This document shows positions 55,728 through 64,000 of a stretch of 64,000 bases of DNA, piece by piece. Each line of letters begins with the position of its first letter. The first letter of the stretch is position 1. Origin of the DNA: Trichobilharzia szidati (Eukaryota; Platyhelminthes; Trematoda; Strigeidida; Schistosomatidae); NCBI GenBank assembly GCA_944472155.2, contig OX235272.1, forward strand, positions 8,850,354-8,914,353, read 5' to 3'. The notes below the pieces were generated by a model. The model ran no database searches. It was not told where the DNA came from and saw only the letters and a list, made by a program, of their open reading frames with translations. A program made the position numbers and the translations under genes.

Positions 55728-55990
55728 GTTAGCGGCACACAGTGGTAGAATGTTCGTCAACTGCGCCTCATGTGATTCGGGGTTCAATCCCCCGGCCAGA
55801 GACGTACTGCTTTACCTCGATAAGCCAGTAATAAGACTGGTAAAGAGGGAAGGTTGGGTTGGGCATGAGGCTAGCAAGCCCATCTCGTAAAATCTGAACA
55901 TCACTGCTACCGAAACCTCAAGCCTAGCGTCTAGCTTGAAGCCTCCCTATGTTCCACTGGGAAAGTAAAGGAATAAAAATAATAAATAAA
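55728..55990 (+). mobile_element. E-family tRNA-headed SINE, complete plus copy
   Basis: Head GGCACACAGTGGTAGAATGTTCG (A box), GGGGTTCAATCCCC (B box near 55779-55792), body GGTAAAGAGGGAAGGTTGGG...GGCATGAGGCTAGC, tail GAAGCCTCCCTATGTTCCACTGGGAAAGTAAAGGAATAAAAATAATAAAT. The last 45 bases match the RTE-1 3' end closely. Confidence 0.82.
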
Positions 55991-56168
55991 TATAGAAAGA
56001 ACATTTTGATAAAATCAATCTTATAGACATGCACACACGCATACACACTGATAACATTAGCAACATCACCAACAGTAACGACAACCGAAGTACTACTGTC
56101 GGTATCAGTGATAGAACCAACCAACCCACCAACAATCATTCAAATGACATATTCACACTTGTTAAAAC

Positions 56169-56672
56169 ACTGGGACATACTTTGGTTGAACACTAGTAAC
56201 TAGGGTTATGCGTCTAGTCCTTTCTTTGGTGCAGACTGAATTCGATCAGTCAGGTTGTAATGTGACCACCATTGTAGGTAGCTCTCCATCACAGTGTACA
56301 TTGATTTGATGATATTGGATGGTTGGAGGTAATCGGCCACAGGAAGCCTTGACTGTACCTAGGTTTCATGCTAGTTGGCACTCACCAGTCAGTCGGTAAG
56401 GCATATCTGCAACCTTGAAGGAACTCATATCCAATACAGTCCTACAGGGGGTCAATCGCGAGCCAGCCCGAATACACCTGCTCAGTGGTAACGTCTCTGA
56501 CTGCAGCACTCACTGGGTGAGGTGGGTTAGAATCTCAGAAGGGACGTGAGTTGTTCCTTCAAGGTTGCAGATACGCCTTACTGACTGGTGAGTGCCAACT
56601 AGCACGAAACCTAGGTACAGTCAAGGCTTCCTGTGGCCGATTGCTTCCAACCATTTAATACTGGGGCATACT
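56169..56672. mobile_element. F-family tRNA-headed SINE foldback, 13-bp target duplication
   Basis: ACTGGGACATACT at 56169-56181 and ACTGGGGCATACT at 56660-56672 (one mismatch) bound 478 bp. The minus arm (56182-about 56440) starts at the F 3' terminus. The plus arm (about 56460-56659) has A box GCTCAGTGGTAAC (56492-56504), B box GGTTAGAATCTC, and the ribozyme-like block GACTG, GTGA, GTGCCAACTAGCAC, GAA, ACCTAGGT, A, CAGTC. Confidence 0.8.
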
Positions 56673-56679
56673 ACTAACA

Positions 56680-58025
56680 GTACTTGTATTAGTAGTATCA
56701 GTAGCCGTAGAAAGAGGTGAAAAATAGATTTCAAGGATTGATTGTCTCTCTATTGGCCTCTCTCTCTCTCCCTCTGTTATCCTCTCTTTCTGCTTTCAAA
56801 TACATTCCTCTTATTCTTATTCTTTTTCGTGTTTATTCTTTGACTCTTAATAGATTTTGACAGTTCGGGGTCAACGAATCATTTTCATACGCGCTTATCA
56901 CATATACATTATGCATAGATGCACATATAGGCGTGTGTGAGTGTGTATGTGCTTTGTGATGTATGTATGCGTGTATGTATGCATGCGTACACCCTTTGAA
57001 AAATGATAAATTGCCATATTTCTTTCTTTTTTCTCTCCAGTGTTTTGAAGTTATATACACTCCTGACTTTAACAATATTGTCTGTGTATATAAGCAGCAT
57101 TGCATACTGTGGTGTATTCTATCTATCTAATATTGATGTGAGTGAGGGTAGACAAAACACGAAAAATTACTCTAAGGCAACATTCTTTTATATTCTATTT
57201 TTTGTTGTTGTTTGCTCTTTTACTTCACATTCGTTTTTTCCCTGTTTCTTGAATATGGTATGAACATGAATGAATCTCTCGCTCGCTCGGTCGGTCGGTC
57301 GGTCGCATACACGCGCGCGCTTGTTCGCTTGTTCGTTCGTTCGTTCGTTTGTTTGTTCATTTATTCATTTACTCGTGTCACTATCTCTCTTATCGTTCTT
57401 GTTTGCTTGTTCCTAGTTGTTGTTGTAGTACAGAGAGAGAGAGAGATCTACTGATGACCATGTCTTTGATGCTAATGTATTTGCTGATGGTAACTGTGAT
57501 GGTGATGGTAGTGACGATGTAGTACAACAACATCAGAGAGTAGTGAAGAAATTAACGAAAAATCGATCGCTTTTTCTTAGCCTAGAGAGGAAAGAGGAGA
57601 AAGAAGAATTTATGGGAAATGGAATTCTTTCCCTCCTCCTCCCCCTCTGTGCGTGTGTCTGCATCTCTCTAACTCCTCGCATCATCCTGTTTCTGCTTTC
57701 TGCAGTCCCTTATTGCATATTTATCCCATTTAGGATTTTTGAGGTAAAATAGAAGTCAATAATAATAATAATAGTAGTAGTAATAATAATAATGACAAAT
57801 TAATAAAATTAATTAGATTTCAGTTAATTTTATCAAAATGAAAGAGATTGATGATTTTATGAGGTAAAAACAGGAGGAAGACAGTAGTGGGAAAATCGAT
57901 TGCATTTAGTCTGTGACAATAATAATAATAATAGTGATAATAGTAGTGATTTATCGATTTGTATAAGTAGTACATTCTTTGTTTTTCTTTTTAAAAATCG
58001 ATTATGATACAAATCGGTCGTGAGA
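56680..58025. other. No gene seen; GGTC, GTTC and TAA microsatellites
   Basis: CT run 56757-56775, TG/TA-rich 56930-56990, (GGTC/GTTC)n 57284-57355, GA run 57432-57446, TAA runs 57762-57795 and 57919-57935. Confidence 0.45.
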
Positions 58026-58054
58026 CTAAAAAGCAATTCAATAGTAATGTGTCT

Positions 58055-58255
58055 CTACTGCTCCAGTGATGCGGGTTCGAATCCTACGGGTGTAGATACG
58101 TCTTGTTGACTGGAGAGTATTAACAAATCACGAAACCAAGGTGTAGCCCTGGGCTTTCAATCGATTGGCTCCAACAACCACCCCAGCTTTAATTAGTGAC
58201 TGATAAAATTTACTCAGCACCGCGAAACCGAGGACTAGACAACTGTTACGTCCAA
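58055..58255 (+). mobile_element. F-family SINE, diverged
   Basis: B box GCGGGTTCGAATCC (58070-58083), then CTTGTTGACTGGAGAGTATTAACAAATCACGAAACCAAGG (the ribozyme-like block, core absent), body, and tail CAGCACCGCGAAACCGAGGACTAGACAAC. Beyond it, 58250-58410 may be another tRNA-headed SINE in antisense. Confidence 0.55.
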
Positions 58256-58799
58256 GCGGTGGGTTTTTCATTTTCTAGACAAAGGGGCTACACTTTTTAT
58301 GCTAGGACTGACAGTATAATCCAGTTACTTAGACGGTGAAGTGTAGGTAAGGCGGAATTCGAACCTTGGGACTTACTGACTATAAGCCGAGTGCCAAATT
58401 CCATAACTCTTACGTCCATATATTCATAATGAAATTATGCAGTTATCGACTGATTACAAAATAACAATACAGTCATATTTCTACTCTATGTTACCTTCCG
58501 TGTGCAAGTAAAACGACACTACTTTATTTTATCCAATTGTATGTTTTGCTGTGCTACTTCAGTTTTAAAGTTAATACTGAATGTGTTATCTAGGAAGATA
58601 ATGGACCGTCTACCTCAATGATCGCATGAATGTCAAAACACAGCCATTTAGGCCAAAAAGATCCTCCTAATTATTGTGTTTCATATGTTGTTCATGCTGT
58701 CTACATGAGGGGAGAGGGAGAGAGATTCTTCTATCATACACCAGTGGATAAAAGTTCTGGTGTTCCTAAAAAAGTAACTAACAGAGTGTGAATCTAAGT

Positions 58800-58980
58800 C
58801 TAAGTCGCAGATGTGGAGTTGTAGTCCAGTGGTAGAGTGACGATCGGCAGGTACACACATACACACACTTCTAAACCTCCCCATGTCTAGTTGATTAGCA
58901 GATAGGAGACCCTGAAAAAACTGGTTAGACACGAGGCTACCTCCACCCCACTCCTGAGCAGAGAAAGAATAATAAAGCCT
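58800..58980 (+). mobile_element. E-type SINE remnant
   Basis: GTAGTCCAGTGGTAGAGTGACGATCGG (A-box-like, 58820-58847) and a late body segment (GAGGCTACCTCCACCCC). The B box is not recognisable. Confidence 0.4.
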
Positions 58981-58999
58981 ACATTTTAACACACTGATA

Positions 59000-59353
59000 G
59001 GTGTGTAACAATAGAAGACAGGGGCCAGACAACAGATCGTTTATTGAGAAAGTCAAGGAATATCTATAGATTTTTATGTACAATATTGTCAGTGGAGAAG
59101 CAACCTCTTCCGATTGGTTGTTTCCTTGCTGAAGGTTATTCTGTACTGCTTGTGATCGTTTCTCAGAAAGTGAAGCCATATATCTGCGAATCCTATTTGC
59201 ACACGTTAATTTTGCTGTAATTGGTTGGTGACTTCCACAAGGTTAAGCTTTGTTATTGTTTTTCTCATTGCCCTGATTCGGGACGCAAACATTGACGTAA
59301 ATTGTTGTTGTCTACAATTTTGGCTTGTTCGCAGCCAGCTATCACCACAGGTG
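59000..59353 (+). mobile_element. Solo LTR with 4-bp target duplication
   Basis: The 346-bp LTR runs from TGTAACAATAG (59004) to TATCACCACA (59349), flanked by GGTG at 59000-59003 and 59350-59353. It is clearly homologous to the LTR at 61017-61330 (shared start, AGAAGACA-GGGCCAG-CAACAGATC, TCCGATTGGTTGTTTC, ACGTAAATT) and to the split one at 36987. No internal region or second LTR is present. Confidence 0.88.
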
Positions 59354-59359
59354 AACACA

Positions 59360-60110
59360 CTACTTGGGAAATTTCGAAAGATGAACCAATTATTAGTTGC
59401 CTAATAAATACTCCAAACAGTATCATCCCATATTTTGCACTCTGCCATAAAACCAATCAATCAATCAAACAAGCATTAAAAAAACTACCCAGACAACCTA
59501 GAAATGACTGAGAATTATTTCAATGGTTACTTATATTAAAACTTTCTTGAAGAAAAAAAGCATGCCGTCATTTTGAAAATAATAATAATAATTTACGTCA
59601 TGTAATTAACAAAAAGAAATTATTTGATTGCCAGAATAAAAACCTGATTCATTCATTCATTATGCCGACCTGTTTCTCACTCACTCTCTCTCCCCTTTCT
59701 TGTTGCTATGCTGCTAATAAATGATTATTATCCTATCATCTATTTTATTTCTCTTCACACAACAGAAAATATCGATTTAAAATTCAAAAAAAAATTCCAT
59801 AGATCATATGACCATTTCCAATGATTGGATTGATTAGATTGATTTTTTTTAATTTTTAAAATAATTTGCCAAAAACTGTAACTATTTACAGTAAAATAAA
59901 TTCTTACATATATATTTCTGATATAATCAATAATGGCCCTAATTATTGACCAACATTCATCGATCTACAGAATAATTTACATTTGTAATAATTAAAATGA
60001 ATAACGTGATCATATCATGTCGGAAGGGTGTGTTGTGTATGTGTGTGTGCTGGTGGTGGTGGTGCGGGGGGGAGGACAGGAGGTATGTATGTACATAGCA
60101 TATTAGCTTT
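59360..60110. other. No gene seen
   Basis: A+T-rich. Spurious frame over the LTR edge; TAA run 59577-59590, GGT run 60049-60065. Confidence 0.4.
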
Positions 60111-60114
60111 CTTA

Positions 60115-60335
60115 CCTGTGGACTGATTTTTGAGGTTAGAATTCCAACCCCGGGGATTTTCGGTTCGATTCACTTCGTAAAGGGTGGGGTTAGGGATGAG
60201 TGGGCGTGGGTGTGCAATAGTTTCAAACTAAGACTGTCTGACTGCGCTGGTTTATAGAATGCATGCTAAGTAAACTAGTGGCTCTGGGGTTTGACTCCCA
60301 GCTGACTCACTCTTAAATACTCTTAAGAGAAGAGC
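60115..60335 (+). mobile_element. tRNA-like SINE fragments
   Basis: E-type body words (GGTTAGAATTCCAACCCCGG; 60180-60215) and a head-like GCTGGTTTATAGAATGCATGC with B-box-like GGGGTTTGACTCCCAG (60286-60301). Old and incomplete. Confidence 0.35.
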
Positions 60336-61012
60336 GTTGAGTGAGAACTACATACGCTGGACGAATTGTGCAAAGGTCCAAGTATGATAACGAGAAGAGA
60401 GATCATGTGAAGAGGAGGGAAGTGAATATACTTCTAGAGCCAGAGAAGTGAGGGGAATTCAGAAAAGTAGACAAGTATAAATTAGCTTCTTTGAGAGTTA
60501 CAACATTTATTATTATTATTCCCTTGGGTTCCGAGTGGAACAAAGGAGGCTGGTCTCAACAACACATCTCCTTTTTTTAATCCTGTTCCCTGAAGTCCTC
60601 TTTAGCTAGTCCTACGATTGCCCACAGTCTTTCAACTCATCCCCTTCTCACAATCTCCTCGGCGTCACCCTTAGACCTACGCCCAACTCACCATCCGAGT
60701 TCCACTAGAGAAATGGGCTGAACTGGGCGCGATATCATTTGACTGTCTTTATTTCCGTCCAAATATTTGTTGTGGACCAGTAAGTTCTTGATTGGTTTGT
60801 TCCCAGATTTTGCTGGTCGCTCTTTCTTCCTGGTCGACCATCCGATCTTCAGTATATATAGCCAGAGAAGTGGGCAGCTATTAGTAAAAGTCTAAAGTAG
60901 CCTGTTAGAAATGCTTTCCTTGGCGTGAAAGTCAAGATTCTGACGCGTATAGAAGAAGAAGTGACTGACTGACTGACTTAACACTGGTGTTGAACAGAAT
61001 CTGAATTTTGTT

Positions 61013-61334
61013 CTTGTGTAACAACAGAAGACAAGGGCCAGGCAACAGATCATTTATTAAGGAAATCAACGCATATTTATATATTTTCATGTACATTACT
61101 ATGGATATTTAAGTAAACAAACACAGTCTTCCGATTGGTTGTTTCTCACGTAAAGTTAATCTTTCATCTATTTGTGACTGTTTCTTGAATGTCAAATCCT
61201 CTATATGTTAACTGCATCCGCCTACGCAAAGTCAATCTTTGTTCACATTTTCTCACGACAAATCTTGGGAACGTAAATATTGACGTAAATTACCGTCTAC
61301 CAATTTGTCTAGTAGACAGCTCTCACCACACTTG
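61013..61334 (+). mobile_element. Solo LTR with 4-bp target duplication, inside RTE-1
   Basis: The 314-bp LTR from TGTAACAACAG (61017) to GCTCTCACCACA (61330) is flanked by CTTG at 61013-61016 and 61331-61334. It contains an inverted-CCAAT (CCGATTGGTTG, 61130-61140) also seen in the LTR at 59 kb. It interrupts RTE-1, so it is younger. Confidence 0.88.
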
Positions 61335-61461
61335 ATGTTGATTTTAGAGAGATGAATGTCTGTCTTACCCTTCCCTTTCTAACTGGCTTTGACATCATCC
61401 TTCATGCCGACGGCTTGTGGTTGGAACGATGCTGCCTAGCCAGATAAGTGAAGGAAGCAAT

Positions 61462-61914
61462 AATCTCTTCCAATGATATAAGAATAGAACTTGTACACTG
61501 TGGTAGTTGAGTGTAACTCTATAATGGGTAAAATTTATATTTCGATAAAGTCTCACAGTGTGTTATACAGTAATATTTACTGATGACCACGTTTCCAGCA
61601 CAATTTATTGCTGCTCATAATCATCATATCAAGGCATTACTCACATAACTTTCTAACTTCGTTTATATAATTCCATTATTTCCCATCGCTTGATTTGATT
61701 GGTAGTAATATTTTCCATATTTCTGGTCTGAGTGATGAGTCATTCCTATTGCACGTGTTGGGTGTGTAGACTCGATGAACAAGGATTCAGTAATCAACCT
61801 CTATCACTTTCCACCTGCCTATATTACTTCTCAGAATTTTAACCCTGGGTGGGAGAGGGTTAAAATTCTAAGAAGTAATATAGGTGGGTGGAGAGAGAGG
61901 CAATCTCTTCCAAC
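61462..61914 (-). mobile_element. Penelope-like insertion with terminal hairpin and 12-bp target duplication
   Basis: AATCTCTTCCAA at 61462-61473 and 61903-61914 bounds 429 bp inside RTE-1; the host codons LEEI appear on both sides, confirming true duplication. In antisense the insert has ATGATTATGAGCAGC..loop..GTGCTGGAAACGTGGTC, the PLE terminal hammerhead-like layout (AGCA/TGCT stem, then GAAACGT). Its right end is a 36-bp-arm hairpin (61811-61883) around ATATTACTTCTCAGAATTTTAACC. No reverse transcriptase region remains. Confidence 0.78.
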
Positions 61915-62340
61915 TTTGCTCCGTTGATAGTGACTGCTGCTGGTGTTGTCGGTCGGTCGGTCGGTTGGTTGGTTATCTTCATCACTTCCACCTTCTCTGT
62001 GTTCACCCGGAGTCCTGTCTTCACTGACTGCCAGCCTCTTCTGCCAATTCGTTGGTTTTCGTCACCTGTAAGTCTTCGAGTTTGTGTGTGTGACATGAAG
62101 CATAAATCGTCGGCGAAGTTCAGATGGAGTCTTCTTATCAATGGTCCAACGTACGTATTCTTATCGTCTCAAATAATCCAGTCCACCTTAGTTAGGAATA
62201 ATTACATCACAAGCGACGGTAATTCCCACCCACCCCCATTAACTTCTTATTTGACACTTTTTTCTCCTCTCATTACATAATAATAATAATAATGCATCTC
62301 ATGTCTTCTTTTGCTTTGTTTTGGTTTGCTTTACTTTCAG

Positions 62341-63428
62341 AATTCACCTGAAATATACTCATCAATATCCTGTTCTTCACCAAATCGAATTTCAACGTCT
62401 GCCTACTCCTCTTCGTGTAATAAACAAGTCAGTGATACCACTACTACTAATAACAACAATAACAGTAGTAGTGATAGTAATAGTAAAATGTTATCCTATG
62501 ATACAAACACTTCTTGTGATAAACGTGAAGATAATGTCAATACTCCATCGATTCATGCCAACCATCCATATCATACTGCTAATGTAACGTCTACATCTTC
62601 TTCGTCTACATCCTTACCCTCGTCAACGACGTGCATATCCGCTTCCGTGTCCTCCCCCTCCACCGCATTTCCTTCTTCTTCTGCTATCAGTACTTCTACT
62701 TCAGCACAGTGCATTGATCCCGGTTCTACAACCCTGAATACAGATCAGTTGACACCGACAACACCAACTCCTACAGCAACAATGACATTACCTCTATCCG
62801 ATTCATCGAATACCTTCATTGCAAAAGCATCCAATGATTCTCCAGTTATTTCAACGTCGTGTAATAATGATCCACGTGTGGAGAATAATTCTAATAATAA
62901 TAGTAGTAATGGTAATGGGAACAATGGTGGACATATGAAGCGTAAAACTAGTATGATGAAACCCGAGGATGATTGTAATTACGATAGTAACAGTAACCAT
63001 AGTAACAGTAATAGTAATAGTAATGCTAACAATAATAGTAATATCTCATCTTATTATCCTACAACATATTCGAATACGCCAACACTCGGTGGTGGTGGCG
63101 GTGGACCCAATGTAAATAATACCAGTGGGGGAGGTACCGCTAATAATAATAATAACAATAATCCTTCCCATCGTTTATCCCTGAGTCATCCTATTGGTGC
63201 ATCATCACATCCACATTTAAATTATGCTGAAATGAATTCACGACATTTAATGCCGACATCAGCATCAGTATCAGCGTCATCATCGTCGAATTCAGGAACA
63301 ATGAATAGTAATCATCATCATAGTAATGCTGGGAATGTAAATATTATGGGTCATGGGATGAATAATCACAATAGTAATAGTAACAGCTCAGAAACACCAA
63401 TCCATAAAGCCAGGACAGCATTATATGA
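62341..63428 (+). CDS. Large coding exon of an unidentified Asn/Ser/Thr-rich protein
   Basis: A pyrimidine tract ending TTTACTTTCAG (62330-62340) gives the acceptor and GTAAGT at 63429 the donor. The exon codes 362 codons plus 2 nt (acceptor phase 0, donor phase 2) with no stop. Residues 1-30 (NSPEIYSSISCSSPN..) and most of the rest are Ser/Thr/Asn-rich low complexity. Noteworthy points: KRKTSMMKPEDD near residues 200-211 (basic cluster and possible RKTS phosphosite), a Gly6 run near 250, an Asn7 run near 268-275, a His-rich stretch near 328, and the ordered-looking C-terminal end ETPIHKARTALYE. There is no transmembrane or catalytic motif. Composition suggests a regulatory, perhaps nuclear protein, but no family is recognised. 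The ATG at 62311 lies in the splice tract and is not a real start. Schistosome regulatory proteins often carry such tracts. Confidence 0.78.
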
Positions 63429-63599
63429 GTAAGTTATTATTTTCTAAAAATGGTATTATATTGATTTTTTCCCCTCCTCTATAAGATCTGAGTATTGTAA
63501 TTCGAGAGCCTTCAGAAAATGTCGTTCATCGGCTAAGTCACTTGACATTCCGGCGGCAAGGGGGGGATATCGGAGTCCTCTCCCCTTCCACCTATTGAG

Positions 63600-63935
63600 T
63601 AATATCATTAGGCTGTTTGAGCCAGCCACGTAGGGAGGTGTAGACTGGCTGGTTGGGGACGTTGGAATTCTAAGAACCAATGAAGGCTGGAGGCAATTGG
63701 TGATATAGCTCGAATTCGTCGCTCTCAATGGTGCAGATACATCCACCCCCTGTGTGATCTGCCATATCGAATAAAACCCTTTGTTTTTTTATGTCACTAT
63801 TCTTTATGCCTCAAATTTCTGCTGGTTAACATTCTTTCTAGTTCCCTTTTCCTCTCCCCCACTCCCTCTTTGTCGTTCGTCTTCCTTTATGTGCTATATG
63901 GATGGCTGAACTTCAGTGGAAAGTTTTAATGTGAA
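63600..63935 (+). mobile_element. RTE-2 LINE 3' end
   Basis: GAGCCAGCCACGTAGGGAGGTGTAGACTGGCTGG...AATTCTAAGAACCAATGAAGGCTGGAGGCAATTGGTGATATAGCTCGAATTCG...GGTGCAGATACATCC is the last coding part (HVGRCRLAGW...NQWLEAIGDIARI-RSQWCRYI). The 3' UTR ends with GTGCTATATGGATGGCTGAACTTCAGTGG. It lies in the intron just after the exon's donor. Confidence 0.75.
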
Positions 63936-63947
63936 GGTTCTACTTCC

Positions 63948-64000
63948 AATGGATTTGAAATGAGAGTACTGATGAAGAGTCCTGAACCAGTCCGAAACTT
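63948..64000 (+). mobile_element. B-family ribozyme segment, cut by the window end
   Basis: GAGAGTACTGATGAAGAGTCCTGAACCAGTCCGAAACTT follows the RTE-2 3' UTR with little in between: GTACTG, ATGAAGA (C3 to A), stem II and GAAAC. The sequence stops before stem III ends. The adjacency of RTE-2 tail and B ribozyme recurs from 9985-10230. Confidence 0.6.

Larger units (their letters stand above)
60520..62240 (-). pseudogene. RTE-1 type LINE with a solo LTR and a PLE fragment inserted in it
   Basis: Read downward from 62240: LHLNFADDLCFMSHTQ (catalytic FADD, 62128-62090), TGLRVNTEKVEVMKIT, INGAKLEEIASL (61950-61905). After the PLE insertion comes LEEIIASFTYLARQH...KARKGR-like (61473-61380). After the LTR, the C-terminal region and the 3' tail (GTTCCACTCGGAACCC plus TAA repeats, 60512-60545). 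Removing both insertions restores sequence order, though frames are shifted. The FADD box is intact, but the element is 5' truncated and dead. Confidence 0.85.

Noticed and set aside
1..64000. CRISPR arrays, operons, bacterial promoters or phage genes
   Set aside because: Repeats are dispersed and retroelement-derived with no regular spacers; the sequence is clearly eukaryotic.

Overview
The window reads as trematode DNA, most probably a schistosome (species not determined). It is A+T-rich and packed with trinucleotide (TTA/TAA) and CA tracts. It carries the characteristic schistosome repeats: a tRNA-headed SINE with a hammerhead ribozyme that I recognise as the SMalpha type, RTE- and CR1-type LINE fragments, Penelope-like elements (PLEs) with a GIY-YIG domain, and a Merlin-type DNA transposase. 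Almost every long open frame belongs to a transposon relic. Bacterial-style features (operons, ribosome binding sites, terminators) do not apply.

Likely host-gene sequence is scarce. The best candidate is one large exon at 62341-63428 (+), with a clean 3' splice acceptor and a GTAAGT donor, coding 362 residues rich in Asn, Ser and Thr. A possible first coding exon at 28837-28863 ends at GTAAGT and is phase-compatible with it. It lies about 1 kb downstream of four clustered CCAAT/ATTGG boxes in a comparatively repeat-poor stretch (27480-28900). If these belong together, most of the right half of the window is intron.

Regional layout: 0.3-4.7 kb, SINE foldbacks (B family and SMalpha) in older LINE debris; 6.2-8.2 kb, RTE fragments; 8.9-10.4 kb, a B-family cluster and a chimeric insertion; 10.9-13.5 kb, an RTE-2 3' end and a nearly frame-intact PLE; 14.3-22.9 kb, nested SINEs, RTE-1, RTE-2 and a dispersed duplication; 25.7-27.1 kb, Merlin transposase split by a CR1 insertion with a 14-bp target duplication; 30.5-34.3 kb, two PLE relics and a CR1 copy; 37 kb, a solo LTR split by a B element; 39-43 kb, RTE-1 and CR1; 47.9-49 kb, a PLE hairpin insertion; 51-53.6 kb, SMalpha and B foldbacks with hammerheads; 59-62.2 kb, two solo LTRs and an RTE-1 copy holding a PLE insertion; 62.3-64 kb, the exon and an RTE-2 tail.

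The most interesting pattern joins these repeats. Three tRNA-headed SINE families (SMalpha, 'B', 'F') share one hammerhead scaffold with an 8-nt palindromic stem III. They are commonly present as head-to-head inverted copies, and each such insertion is bounded by a single 11-13 bp target-site duplication. Two PLE-derived insertions have the same size of duplication. Two other SINE groups instead share 3' tails with LINEs here: 'D' with CR1 and 'E' with RTE-1. Family letters B, D, E, F, J, K are my labels for this window only.
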